From CAYJAY01 sp964368445 (GTDB lineage Bacteria; Bacillota; Clostridia; Oscillospirales; Ruminococcaceae), in assembly GCA_964368445.1 (NCBI GenBank), contig CAYJAY010000006.1, positions 20,969 through 84,968 on the forward strand: a DNA stretch of 64,000 nt, written 5' to 3'. Numbering within the stretch: the first letter of the stretch is position 1; the number at the start of each line of letters is the position of its first letter. The notes under the pieces were generated by a model. The model was not told the DNA's origin and did no database searches. It saw only the letters and a program-made list of their open reading frames with translations. Shown here in pieces: positions 51,937 to 61,047 of this stretch. Made by a program: the position numbers and the translations under genes.

Positions 51937-53519
51937 TATAATACCTCTTTGTTAAATTTGTTTGAATGTAGATAATATAAAACCGAATCGGTTATTGCTT
52001 TAAAACTAGCGTCGATTATGTCTGCCGAAACCCCAAGCGTAGACCATCTTTCGTTGTCGCCCGCCGTTTCAATGATGACGCGAACCCTCGACGCGGTCGC
52101 GTCCTCCGGATTTATAACCCGAACGCGATAGTCGACGAGTTTCGTTTGGGCAACCGCCGGATAGAACGTTTCAAGAGCACCCCTTAAACTTCGGTCGAGC
52201 GCGTGGACGGGGCCGTCTCCCTCGCGCGCGCAGATCTCTTGCTTGTCTCCAACCGAAATTTTAACGACGGCAAGAGACTTTCGTCGCCCGTCGCTTTCGG
52301 TCCTCTCGCCCACGATAGTGTAACTCACGAGTTTGAAAAACTCTTCAAGCATTCCGAGTTCTTTGAGAACCATGACGTTAAAGCTTGCGGAAGCAAATTC
52401 ATATTGATGTCCGTTTTGTTCTTGACGTTTGAGCCGTTCGACAAGTCGGTCGACCGTTTCGTTATCGGTTGGCACATCCTGTTCCATTCCGATAATCTTT
52501 TCAAGAATTGCGGCTTTACCGCTCATCTCGCTTAAAAGAATGTTGCGTTTGTTTCCAACCTCAGTTGGGTCGATATGTTCGAACGACAGGTTGTTTTTTG
52601 CAACTCCGTCTATATGCATTCCGGCTTTGTGTGAAAAAGCGGAAGAGCCAATATACGGTTGGTTTGCTTCGACCACCATGTTGCTAAGCTCTGCTATATG
52701 TATAGCGGTTCTTGTGAAATATCGCAAGCTTTCGGGCGGCAACACGTCAAACCCGAGTTTTAGTTGCAAGTTTGGAATTGTTACGGCAAGCGAAGCGTTG
52801 CCTGTTCGTTCCCCTATCCCAAGAAACGTTCCTTGTATATTTTTTGCGCCCGCCCTTACCGCCTCGACGGTGTTTGCGACGGCACAACCGATGTCGTTGT
52901 GGAAATGCGCCGAAACCTCGATGTCGTCAAACATATCGACAATTTTTTTTGTGGTTTGATACGCGTCACTCGGAAAACAAGCGCCCCTTGTGTCGCACAA
53001 AACAAGCATGTCAGCGCCGGCGTCTTTCGCCACCTTTAGTGATTCAATTGCGTAATCTTTGTCGTCGTTGTAACCGTCATAAAAATGTTCCGCGTCAAAA
53101 AAAACTTTTTTTCCAAAACTTTTAAGATATTTAATCGTGTCCTCTATCATCGCAAGGTTTTGTTGTTTTGTTGTTTTAAGCACGTGCTCCACCTGGAAAA
53201 CGGAACTTTTTCCAACAATCGAAACATATTCGGTGTCCGCTTGGATAAGCGAATAAAGCCCCGGATCTTGGTTGGCCGAAATGTTTTTTTTACGTGTCGC
53301 GCCAAACGCTACTATCTTTGCGTTGTTCAGTTTAATCTCTTTAACCTTTGTGAAAAACTCGCGGTCTTTCGGGTTGCTTCCGGGATTACCCGCTTCGATA
53401 TATTGAATTCCGAGATTGTCAAGCAAAAGCACAATTCCAAGCTTGTCCGCAACCGAAAAGTATACCCCGCTCCCCTGTGCGCCGTCTCGAAGCGTTGTGT
53501 CCAAAACAGATATATTCAC
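51936..53519 (-). CDS. cimA: (R)-citramalate synthase
   Basis: CimA condenses pyruvate with acetyl-CoA to citramalate, giving a threonine-independent route to 2-oxobutyrate and isoleucine. The 527-aa product has the HMGL-like TIM barrel (LDTTLRDGAQG at the start, SAHFHNDIGCAVANT with metal-binding His, GIGERTGNASL) and a C-terminal LeuA-type regulatory domain that usually mediates isoleucine feedback. Overall length and layout fit CimA rather than homocitrate or isopropylmalate synthase. GTG start at 53519 follows AAGGGGCG. No other ilv/leu gene is in the window. Confidence 0.94.
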   Translation of the reverse strand: MNISVLDTTLRDGAQGSGVYFSVADKLGIVLLLDNLGIQYIEAGNPGSNPKDREFFTKVKEIKLNNAKIVAFGATRKKNISANQDPGLYSLIQADTEYVSIVGKSSVFQVEHVLKTTKQQNLAMIEDTIKYLKSFGKKVFFDAEHFYDGYNDDKDYAIESLKVAKDAGADMLVLCDTRGACFPSDAYQTTKKIVDMFDDIEVSAHFHNDIGCAVANTVEAVRAGAKNIQGTFLGIGERTGNASLAVTIPNLQLKLGFDVLPPESLRYFTRTAIHIAELSNMVVEANQPYIGSSAFSHKAGMHIDGVAKNNLSFEHIDPTEVGNKRNILLSEMSGKAAILEKIIGMEQDVPTDNETVDRLVERLKRQEQNGHQYEFASASFNVMVLKELGMLEEFFKLVSYTIVGERTESDGRRKSLAVVKISVGDKQEICAREGDGPVHALDRSLRGALETFYPAVAQTKLVDYRVRVINPEDATASRVRVIIETAGDNERWSTLGVSADIIDASFKAITDSVLYYLHSNKFNKEVL

Positions 53520-53576
53520 GTTGTTAACGCCCCTTAATCTTTTGAATTTATAATGTGTCGCTAAAGCCTCTATATC

Positions 53577-54593
53577 CTAATGGCTTATTAGGTATTTATC
53601 CCTTAAAACCGCTATGTCGTCATAGCTTATGTCAAGGTTTTCAACCGCAAAACTCTCGATATCGGAATATCTTTTGAATATCTCCTCGATAGTAAAACGT
53701 ATGTTATTTTCCCTAACCGACATAACCTCGTCAAAAATCTCATAGTCAAGGTCGTTTAAAAATAGATCTTGATTTTTTTCGATGAGTGACGCGAAAAATT
53801 CTTTTTGATTTTCCGCCGTTAACATATAATCATATACAGCGGTTTCAACCGGAACACCAAGCACCAAAAGTATCAAAAGCGCCGCTACCCCTGTCCTGTC
53901 TTTTCCGGCGGCACAATGAAACATCATTGGAACGTTGTCATTCAAAAGATTTTTGAAAAGATCTTTGTATGCCTCGTTGGAAAACGGCATTTCTTTGTAA
54001 TGGGTTGTGAGCATAGTTTTAGATCTAAGCCTTTTTTCGCGCGGTTCGCTTAAAAAATCACGCAACACAAATGTGCTGTTTCCGGCACTTTCGTCCCCGT
54101 CTTTAAATATAATTGCAGGTATCGTTTTCATAGACGCTCCACAAACGGGTTTGTCCAAAAGATTTTCTGTTTCGTGGGTTGCCCTGAAATCCAAAATATA
54201 TTTAAGCCCGATATTTTCAAGCGTTTTCAACCCGTCGTCGGTAATCTTTGCGAGATGTCCGCTTCGGAAGATAACCCCCGGTTTAACAAAACTTTTGCCG
54301 TCCTCTGTGTTATATCCGCCAACTTCGCGGACGTTGTGCATTCCGTCAACCGCAACGCAGCGCTCGCTTGCAACGCTGTACAATCCGTCATTTAGTATAT
54401 GAAAATACATCCTATGATTAGGTAGGTCGTCTTGAATAGTAACCTCGTTTACAAACTCGCATAAAAAATTATCGCTTGAAAACCCATCGGGCGAGGCGGA
54501 ATAGTAAAGCTTGTTTACTCCGTCGATATATGAAACAATGTTAAACACTCCGCGAGTTTTTTGTACGCTGTAGTTTTGAAGTTGAAAATCCAT
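53577..54593 (-). CDS. Tyrosine-protein phosphatase (DSP/IphP-like)
   Basis: The 338-aa protein has an unassigned N-terminal domain (about 1-75, beta-rich) followed by a PTP domain that begins near NVREVGGYNTEDG. It also has an invariant-like VIFRSGHL, a DFRATHE loop and the active-site HCAAGKDRTG at 226-235 with Cys227 and Arg233. It resembles bacterial IphP/LipA-type phosphatases that act on phosphotyrosine or phosphoinositides. No signal peptide is visible. Start ATG 54593 is preferred over an upstream TTG because the AAAGG ribosome-binding site lies between them. cimA follows 57 bases downstream. Confidence 0.9.
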   Translation of the reverse strand: MDFQLQNYSVQKTRGVFNIVSYIDGVNKLYYSASPDGFSSDNFLCEFVNEVTIQDDLPNHRMYFHILNDGLYSVASERCVAVDGMHNVREVGGYNTEDGKSFVKPGVIFRSGHLAKITDDGLKTLENIGLKYILDFRATHETENLLDKPVCGASMKTIPAIIFKDGDESAGNSTFVLRDFLSEPREKRLRSKTMLTTHYKEMPFSNEAYKDLFKNLLNDNVPMMFHCAAGKDRTGVAALLILLVLGVPVETAVYDYMLTAENQKEFFASLIEKNQDLFLNDLDYEIFDEVMSVRENNIRFTIEEIFKRYSDIESFAVENLDISYDDIAVLRDKYLISH

Positions 54594-54640
54594 TAATTTT
54601 TCGATACCTTTCAAAAGTCATTCACAGAATAATATAACAT

Positions 54641-54680
54641 AAAAACCCCTTTGTTTCAACATAAACAAAAGGGTTTTTGT
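54641..54680. terminator. Bidirectional intrinsic terminator
   Basis: AAAAACCCCTTTGTT pairs with AACAAAAGGGTTTTT around an 8-nt loop, with T runs on both strands. It separates the EAL-receptor gene from the phosphatase gene. Confidence 0.82.
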
Positions 54681-54747
54681 GTTTTTTGTGTTATTTGTTT
54701 CTTTTTTCCTAAAATCTTCAAACGCTGTCGTTTTTTTTGGCAACTAT

Positions 54748-57636
54748 CTATTGTTCCGCTTCGTGTTTATCAAGTTTATATGATTTATATGTGTTCAAAA
54801 TTCTTCTGAAATCTGTGGCTTCAAGCGGTTTCTCAAAATAGTATCCTTGAGCAATGTCACAGCCAAGCTCAACTAAAATCTTTGCTTGTTCCTTTGTCTC
54901 GACACCTTCGCAAACAACCTTCATATTAAGGTCTTTTATAAGACGAATGATGTTTTTAACAACTGTATATTCGCTTTCGTCGCCCGTCGCGTTTTCGATA
55001 AACTCTTTGTCAAGCTTAACATATTCCGCCTTGTACTCCAAAAGCCTGTTGACCGACGAGGTTCCCGTTCCAAAATCGTCGATAGCGAGGTGGAACCCGA
55101 ATACCCTCAGTTGGTTTATCCTTGTTTTCATCAAACTGTCAAACGAAACGACGGGGTTCTCCCCAATCTCAATCTCGATTTGATTTGGTTTAATGTCATA
55201 TTTTTTAGCTATTTTTATAAGGTTGCCAATAGCCTTTTCTTGAATTAGCGTAAACGACGAAAGGTTTATCGATATAATCGGCATCTCTTCTTTTCGATTT
55301 TTACTTTTGATAAAGTTACAAACCTCTTCAAACACGTATAAATCAAGGTCGGCTATAAATCCGTTTGTCTCGAAAATCGGTATGAAATCGTTTGGATAGA
55401 TGCTGTCGCCGTAATGTGGGTTCCACCTAACAAGCGCCTCGGCCCCACAAACCTCAAACGTTTTACAATCTACTTTAGGTTGATACACAACGTGGAACTC
55501 GCGGTCGATAAGCGCTTTTTCCATTCGGAAAGTTATGTTCGCCATCTTTTCGTATTCAAGTTTCATCTTGTCGTTAAACGTTATAAACGTTGTCTTGTGT
55601 ATCTTTTTACCCGCAATTCGCGCAAGATTGGCGCGGTCGATTATCGTGTTTATCGGTTCTTTAGGGTCTTCGATTACGTATGTACCAACCGAAAGACTAA
55701 CGTTGTAGTTTTTGCCCATCGTTTCCCTGATACTTGGGAGAATTCTCTCTTCCGCAATCTTTTTGATTCCTTCGCCATCGTAGCATTTGTGGAGAACAAC
55801 AAACTGTTCCGCCGTTACCCTTCCGATAAGTACCGGGAACCCTTCGTATCCGTTAACCAAAGACTTCGCCATGTCTTTTATAATTATATCGCCCTTTTCC
55901 ATTCCGGAATATGAATTAATAGTTCTGAAATAGTCTATGTCTATAGATATAACTTCGTGGGTTTTAACGTCCGCTTCCGCAAGCAAAACTTTTGCTTGTT
56001 CGTTAAAGACATGCATAGATTTTAATCCGGTTAGCTTATCTGTGTTAAGGGTATGTAAAACTGCCTGTTTCCTTTTGTTTGCCCCTCGCATAATCTCAAA
56101 CACAAATGCCGCCGCTATAAGCGCAACAAGAATAGTTATAAGCCACCAATATTCAAGCAATAGTTCGAGCGGGGTGTATTCCGGGATGTATTTTTCGATC
56201 TCTTGTTCGTTTATTATGTGCAAAGTGTGTTCGTCGATTCCGTGGGTCAGGTTGTTAAAGATCGTTGTATATTCTTCGGGCAGGTTGTTCGAGATAAACA
56301 TCGACGACAACAATATATACTCTGTCGTATAGATATATTGGTCAAACGAAACTTCGTCTTGTTTTCTTTTAAGCTCGAAATAACTTTCCGAGAAGATAGC
56401 GCTTGAAACAACCCCCGATTCGCTATCTTTTAACATCTGTTCAAAATCTGTGTATTCAGCTATCTCAAGCCCGGGATATTGTTTATCAAACTTGTTATAG
56501 TCAAACGACAGATAATCCATCATTCCAACCGTTCCCTCGACCCCGCCTTCAAAAGCGCTGTCGTTTGAAAACAATATCATCGGATATTCGGCAAGCGGCA
56601 ACGTCGCCGTATAGTTTTGTTGCATAAACTCAAGGTCGCCGTTTAACGATATCACTATGTCAAATTCGTTTGGATCGGGGTTTTGTTCGCTTGGGTTGTA
56701 CGGAATGAATTCGATTTCAAACCCTTGCTGTGTTGCCATGTCTTGCAACAACCGAACGGAAATTCCGTCCGCTTTTCCGCCCTCGCCGGTGTATTGATAT
56801 GGCGCGCTGTCTTCTGAATAACCAACTCGCCAAACTTTAGAACGCAAAAGTTCTTGTTGTTCCCTTGTTATGATGTTTCCGCCTATTTCGGGGGAAAGAT
56901 ATCCATATTTTTCATAAAGTTCATAAAAATAATTCGTGTCGTTAAAGATCAAAGAATTAATCGCAGAACCGAGGCTTGCCGCAAGTTCGGGGTTTTCGCT
57001 GTCCACCAATAGATATACGGGATATGTGTCAAGGCTTAGAACCGAAAGCAGATTTTGGTTGTTGTAGTTTTGCATGTCGGTTAGATAATAGTCCGCGTCA
57101 ACATACATATACCCTTCTCTGCCGCTTATTATATATTGAACCTCGATGTTGTTCCCCGCAAGATAGTCTTCAAACGCAGAGTTCGCAATGCTTCTCTCGT
57201 ACGTTGCAACCGTCTTTCCGTTTATGCTTTGCGGGTCGTTAAAATAAACCCCATCATCAACTCGGTTTTTCGCAACAAGCGCTAGCCTTGTGTTGCCTAT
57301 GGAGGGCTCTACCGCTGTGTAGTGTGTCAAGAGTTCCGGAACAGCAAAAAAACCACCCAAAACATCAACCTCGTTGAACTCGGGGTTTTCCGCTTGGTCC
57401 ATACTTATCGGCACAAACTCAAACTTCATATCGGTGTTTAATTCTATCTGTTTTAAAAGGTCATAACCATAACCCTTGTAGTTAAACGAATCTTGGTCGT
57501 AAACAAAACCGCTGTCCGATATATATCCGACGCGGATAACGCCGCTGCTCGCTTCAACTTGGTCGGGGTATACAAAAAGCCCAACAAACAACGCAACGCT
57601 AACAAAACAAAGCGTTGTCACAATTTTTCTTAACAT
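54748..57636 (-). CDS. EAL phosphodiesterase with two tandem solute-binding domains
   Basis: The 962-aa protein has a signal peptide, two tandem SBP_bac_3-type periplasmic domains (about 30-255 and 265-490), one membrane helix (about 502-520), a GGDEF-type domain and a C-terminal EAL domain (last 250 aa). The GGDEF motif has become TAEQF, so cyclase activity is unlikely. The EAL domain keeps AEALVRW, a metal-site Glu in IEIEIGEN, DDFGTGTSS, KLDKEF, CEGVET and QGYYFEKP, so cyclic-di-GMP hydrolysis is likely. Two ligand domains suggest it senses amino acids or similar solutes. Similar in plan to the protein at 14260-16494 but with a doubled sensor. Confidence 0.93.
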   Translation of the reverse strand: MLRKIVTTLCFVSVALFVGLFVYPDQVEASSGVIRVGYISDSGFVYDQDSFNYKGYGYDLLKQIELNTDMKFEFVPISMDQAENPEFNEVDVLGGFFAVPELLTHYTAVEPSIGNTRLALVAKNRVDDGVYFNDPQSINGKTVATYERSIANSAFEDYLAGNNIEVQYIISGREGYMYVDADYYLTDMQNYNNQNLLSVLSLDTYPVYLLVDSENPELAASLGSAINSLIFNDTNYFYELYEKYGYLSPEIGGNIITREQQELLRSKVWRVGYSEDSAPYQYTGEGGKADGISVRLLQDMATQQGFEIEFIPYNPSEQNPDPNEFDIVISLNGDLEFMQQNYTATLPLAEYPMILFSNDSAFEGGVEGTVGMMDYLSFDYNKFDKQYPGLEIAEYTDFEQMLKDSESGVVSSAIFSESYFELKRKQDEVSFDQYIYTTEYILLSSMFISNNLPEEYTTIFNNLTHGIDEHTLHIINEQEIEKYIPEYTPLELLLEYWWLITILVALIAAAFVFEIMRGANKRKQAVLHTLNTDKLTGLKSMHVFNEQAKVLLAEADVKTHEVISIDIDYFRTINSYSGMEKGDIIIKDMAKSLVNGYEGFPVLIGRVTAEQFVVLHKCYDGEGIKKIAEERILPSIRETMGKNYNVSLSVGTYVIEDPKEPINTIIDRANLARIAGKKIHKTTFITFNDKMKLEYEKMANITFRMEKALIDREFHVVYQPKVDCKTFEVCGAEALVRWNPHYGDSIYPNDFIPIFETNGFIADLDLYVFEEVCNFIKSKNRKEEMPIISINLSSFTLIQEKAIGNLIKIAKKYDIKPNQIEIEIGENPVVSFDSLMKTRINQLRVFGFHLAIDDFGTGTSSVNRLLEYKAEYVKLDKEFIENATGDESEYTVVKNIIRLIKDLNMKVVCEGVETKEQAKILVELGCDIAQGYYFEKPLEATDFRRILNTYKSYKLDKHEAEQ

Positions 57637-57725
57637 TTCTTTTTTTCAACACCTTTCTTCTAGTAAACACTACCACACAAACCGCCGATTAGTCAACCGA
57701 AATTTGTAGAAATTTGTAGAAAAAA

Positions 57726-58838
57726 CTAGAAATACATATAAAGTTGGCACGGTATCATGCCGTTGTAAAGCTTTCTTCTTTTGGTTGCTTTTTTTCCGAA
57801 TATCTTTTCGAACTCGGGATGGTTTGTTATAAGATACAAACCCTTATAACTTTGTGTCTCAAGATTTTTTGCAAAACGTTTGTACAACAGTTCCGCTTCA
57901 TCTTCGCTCATAAGACGCTCACCGTATGGCGGGTTGGTTATTATTATGTCGTTTGGTTGTGTCTTAAGCTCTAACGCGTCGGCCACTTCAAACGTAACAA
58001 GGTGGGAAACCCCTGCCCTTTTTGCGTTTTCTCTCGCAACTTCCACCGCCTCGGGGTTTATGTCAAACCCCATTCCGCAAAACTCAACATCTTTTTTAAT
58101 CGCCGCGCGCGCTTGTTGTTTCGCCTTTTCAAAAACCGCGTCGCCCAAAAAACCAAAGTTTTCGCCGGCAAACTTTCTCGTTAAACCGGGCGCAGTCCCC
58201 GACGCGCGAAGCGCCGCTTCAATAACAAGCGTTCCGCTTCCGCAAAACGGGTCTACGACGCGGCTTTCGGGGAACACCCTCGCAAAATCACAGATTCCCG
58301 CTCCAAGCGTTTCTTTTATCGGCGCAACATTTAAAAGCGGACGATATCCCCTTTTGTGTAATCCGTCGCCCGACGTGTCCAGCATAACTGTGCAGTGGTC
58401 TTTTATTATTGAAAACTGAATTTTTTTGGTTATGCCGCTTTTTTCGGTTAAAAACGGAGAATTATAATCGCTTTTAAGGCGTTCGACAACCGCTTTTTTT
58501 ATTATAGATTGACAGGCGGGAACGCTTGACAGAACGCTGTTCATCGTGTAACCCTTGACGGGGAACGCGTCTTTTTGTTCTATGTAATGTTTAAACGGAA
58601 TCTCTTTCACGCCGTCGAAAAGTTCGTCGAACGTCTTTGCGGAAAATTCGGATAGTATAATCAAAACCCTTTCCGCCGTCCTTACGTTTACGTTAACCTT
58701 CGCAAGCGTCTCGCCGTCCGCCGAAAACGTTATACGTCCGTCGGTCACCGAAACTTGTTTTGCGCCTTGTCTTTTAACTTCAAACGACACGATAGATTCA
58801 AGCCCAAACATACATGTCGCAACTGCTTTATATTCCAA
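57726..58838 (-). CDS. THUMP-domain class I rRNA guanine-N2-methyltransferase (RlmL/YpsC type)
   Basis: The 370-aa product has an N-terminal ferredoxin-like/THUMP RNA-binding region (about 1-160) and a Rossmann methyltransferase domain with SAM motif VVDPFCGSGTLVIEAAL, a GFDINPEAVEVA loop and catalytic TNPPYGERL. It matches the YpsC/RlmL-N family that methylates 23S rRNA guanine (m2G2445 in E. coli). It lacks the RlmK half of the E. coli fusion, as usual in Firmicutes. hpf lies upstream on the same strand. Confidence 0.94.
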   Translation of the reverse strand: MEYKAVATCMFGLESIVSFEVKRQGAKQVSVTDGRITFSADGETLAKVNVNVRTAERVLIILSEFSAKTFDELFDGVKEIPFKHYIEQKDAFPVKGYTMNSVLSSVPACQSIIKKAVVERLKSDYNSPFLTEKSGITKKIQFSIIKDHCTVMLDTSGDGLHKRGYRPLLNVAPIKETLGAGICDFARVFPESRVVDPFCGSGTLVIEAALRASGTAPGLTRKFAGENFGFLGDAVFEKAKQQARAAIKKDVEFCGMGFDINPEAVEVARENAKRAGVSHLVTFEVADALELKTQPNDIIITNPPYGERLMSEDEAELLYKRFAKNLETQSYKGLYLITNHPEFEKIFGKKATKRRKLYNGMIPCQLYMYF

Positions 58839-58877
58839 TTTATTCTCCTAATCTTTCTCTTTTTATTTCAAACATAA

Positions 58878-58940
58878 TTACAGGGAACGGGGCCGTTCCG
58901 ATGTTTTAAAACATTCGAGACGGGGACCCGTCCCCTATAT
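58878..58940. repeat. GTAGGG-type hairpin repeat
   Basis: CAGGGAACGGGGCCGTTCCGATG, then ATGTTTTAAAACAT and GACGGGGACCCGTCCCCTAT: a run of inverted repeats resembling the dispersed GTAGGG family, between the methyltransferase and hpf genes. Confidence 0.65.
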
Positions 58941-58985
58941 TCACATTATCTGTTTTTAAAATGTAAAATTATATATTAGATTTTT

Positions 58986-59504
58986 TTAGTTTGGTATAAG
59001 CAGGCCATAGTCGTCATCTTTGCGTTTATATACGACCGAGACCTCTCCGTCAATGTTTTGGAAAATAAAGAACGTGTGTCCTAAAAGGTTCATACGAAGA
59101 ATAGCTTCTTCAACCGTCATGGGTTTAAGCTCGAACCTCTTTTCTTTTACAATCCTGAATTCGTCGTCAACAAACTCGTCGACCGTTTCAAGCACAGGTT
59201 CCGGCTCATGCGCCTTAATCCTTGTACCGAGTTTTGATTTGTGTTTTACGATTTGTTTGTCAATCGAATCCGCGGCATCAGCAAAAGCATCCTCCATCTC
59301 TTCGGCGGCACGTTCTGCACGGTAGATAAAACCTTTGTTTTTCACCGTTATCTCGACTGTCTGACGATTTGTTTCGACCGTCACGGTTACGGTTGCTTCC
59401 GCGTCTGCGTCAAAATATCTGTCGAATTTCTCAAGCCTTTTTTCTACAGTCGTAAGAAAATGCTCCTTGAGGTTAACCTTGCGTCCAACTGTTTTAATGT
59501 TCAT
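58986..59504 (-). CDS. hpf: Long-form ribosome hibernation-promoting factor
   Basis: HPF dimerises 70S ribosomes into inactive 100S particles in stationary phase. The 172-aa product has the N-terminal sigma-54-modulation/RaiA domain (MNIKTVGRKVNLKEHFLT; FDRYFDADAEATVTV) and the C-terminal dimerisation domain (MTVEEAILRMNLLGHTFF, then VVYKRKDDDYGLL), so it is the long form typical of Firmicutes. ATG 59504 follows GGGAGG at ideal spacing; a start 5 codons upstream would include that site. Confidence 0.97.
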   Translation of the reverse strand: MNIKTVGRKVNLKEHFLTTVEKRLEKFDRYFDADAEATVTVTVETNRQTVEITVKNKGFIYRAERAAEEMEDAFADAADSIDKQIVKHKSKLGTRIKAHEPEPVLETVDEFVDDEFRIVKEKRFELKPMTVEEAILRMNLLGHTFFIFQNIDGEVSVVYKRKDDDYGLLIPN

Positions 59505-59702
59505 GATATAACCTCCCATTGATTATTCAAACGATTTAAACGATTTTTTAAATGATATATCGTCTATCGTTTGTTATGGTTTATATATTATAACATTAAA
59601 AATAAAAATATTAAATGGATAATCGGTTAAAATTTTTCGACATTTTTAGACAAAATAAACAAAGGGAACACGATATAATAATAATCGCATTCCCTCTATA
59701 TT

Positions 59703-59734
59703 CTTTTTTCCGCCCTATTATGGGCGGTTTTTTT
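59703..59734 (+). terminator. Orphan plus-strand terminator-like hairpin
   Basis: CCGCCC-TATTAT-GGGCGG is followed by TTTTTTTT on the plus strand. Neighbouring genes are all on the minus strand, and no supported plus-strand gene precedes it. It could end an antisense or small RNA, or read-through transcription. Confidence 0.6.
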
Positions 59735-59746
59735 TATTTTATAAAA

Positions 59747-60082
59747 TCATTCAGAACCCGGAAGGTCAACATAAACCTCTTCGTCCGGCAAAGCGTAACC
59801 TAGCTTTTCGCGCGCTACCCGCTCCATATACTCGTCTTCGTTGTTTTGTTGGCTTAATCGTTCGTATTCATCTTTGATTAAACTTTCGCTTGCTATCTCT
59901 TTATTAATTTCGTCGAGAATCTCTTTTTCACGCGCTATCGAAACTTGGGTTGAGATAACCGAAGCAATGAGCGAAAGAGAAAGCACAACGGTTATCGCTG
60001 TAAAAAGCCTAGTTTTTTTGGACAGGCGACTTTGCTTTTTTTCTTTTGTCCCTTTTGAGTTTTTTGTCGACTTTCTTGCCAC
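59747..60082 (-). CDS. divIC: DivIC/FtsB-like septum protein
   Basis: The 111-aa protein has a very basic cytoplasmic N-terminus, one membrane helix (about 28-46) and a coiled coil (REKEILDEINKEIASES), ending with the typical RVAREKLGYALPDE segment of DivIC/FtsB-type septum-formation proteins. The GTG start lies inside the end of yabQ, with AAAGGGAG upstream, so the 74-base overlap is real. In Bacillus and clostridia, divIC follows yabP-yabQ just as here. Confidence 0.93.
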   Translation of the reverse strand: MARKSTKNSKGTKEKKQSRLSKKTRLFTAITVVLSLSLIASVISTQVSIAREKEILDEINKEIASESLIKDEYERLSQQNNEDEYMERVAREKLGYALPDEEVYVDLPGSE

Positions 60083-60596
60083 TTTTATTTCTCCCTTTAA
60101 TCTCGTTTAAAAGTTCCTCGTGTTTAAGTTGATTATACACCATCTCTCTTTTGTTTTTCAAGTTTTTCTTGTATATATTTTTTTTCGTTTGAATATAGCT
60201 GTTAATCTTTTGTACGTTCGACGTTATTTTAAAAACCACAGCCGTGCTGCCGCGGCAAACGGCGCGTTTGATCTTTCTTAAAGCACGAAACGCTATTCGC
60301 AAGAAAAGCGAAACAAACGGCGACAACGCGGCATAATACGCAACTACTCCAACACAAAGACCCAAAAAGATGAACCACCGCGGTTCGGCGGCAAACGTTC
60401 GCCCGATAATGAAAAAAAACGTAATGACACCGGCGAAGCAAAAAAACAGGCAATAGGAAAGGGTTCCAACCGCCACTTTTTTTGTCGGCACAAGACTCGA
60501 GAAAACATGGTAGCAAAGCGAAATCCAAACCCCAAGGCCGGCCGCATAAAGCGAGTCGTTCATGAACAATATAAAATCAGGTTTCAAAACCGTCAT
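60009..60596 (-). CDS. yabQ: Spore cortex biosynthesis protein YabQ
   Basis: YabQ is a membrane protein of the forespore outer membrane, needed for cortex formation in Bacillus subtilis. The 195-aa product has four N-terminal hydrophobic helices (MNDSLYAAGLGVWISLCY; AAEPRWFIFLGLCVG) followed by an unusually long Lys-rich cytoplasmic tail. Sequence similarity is modest, but position between yabP and divIC and the topology support the call. Starts within the last bases of yabP (4-base overlap). Confidence 0.88.
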   Translation of the reverse strand: MTVLKPDFILFMNDSLYAAGLGVWISLCYHVFSSLVPTKKVAVGTLSYCLFFCFAGVITFFFIIGRTFAAEPRWFIFLGLCVGVVAYYAALSPFVSLFLRIAFRALRKIKRAVCRGSTAVVFKITSNVQKINSYIQTKKNIYKKNLKNKREMVYNQLKHEELLNEIKGRNKSGKKVDKKLKRDKRKKAKSPVQKN

Positions 60597-60871
60597 CCGA
60601 ACAACTTCCCGAAAAACCCGGCGGAATTTCTTTGTTTATTCTCGAGATACTCGAGCGACGAAAAAACCCCGTCGATCACAAGATCTCCGTTTTTGGTGTC
60701 AAATCTTTTAATCTTTAAACTTTCGCCACGAATAACCATAAGCATACCCGAAACTTTGCACACAACAACCGTACTATCGCTGTTGGTTACGTCGTCTATT
60801 CCGGAAAGATTTAAATTCGCCCTATCTTGTATGTTAACCGTGTGTTTCTTTTTGGTAGTTTGTTGTTCCAT
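60593..60871 (-). CDS. yabP: Sporulation protein YabP
   Basis: YabP is a small mother-cell protein required for spore cortex assembly. The 92-aa product matches the YabP/YqfC family: HTVNIQDRANLNLSGIDDV, then GMLMVIRGESLKIKRF and DGDVFS-like GVFSSLEYLE. ATG 60871 follows AAAGGTTGGGG; the frame is open further upstream but without a comparable site. First gene of yabP-yabQ-divIC. A sigma-E promoter would be expected, but I could not identify one with confidence. Confidence 0.92.
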   Translation of the reverse strand: MEQQTTKKKHTVNIQDRANLNLSGIDDVTNSDSTVVVCKVSGMLMVIRGESLKIKRFDTKNGDLVIDGVFSSLEYLENKQRNSAGFFGKLFG

Positions 60872-60960
60872 ATATCCCCAACCTTTAATAGATGTAGATT
60901 TAGTATAATTATATTCATACACAAGTATTAATATGTTTTTTGGGTGTACTCTGCTTTTGT

Positions 60961-60989
60961 TTGATATTTCCTTTAAAATAATGTATATT
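60961..60989 (+). promoter_or_regulatory. Sigma-A promoter for the MATE gene
   Basis: TTGATA at 60961-60966, a 17-bp spacer, TATATT at 60984-60989, about 58 bases upstream of the start. It overlaps the palindrome GTATATTAATATAC (60983-60996), a possible operator. Confidence 0.65.
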
Positions 60990-61047
60990 AATATACGTTG
61001 TCTCAAGACAAATTTTTCGCATAAATCGTTAGGAGATTAAAAAGTAT

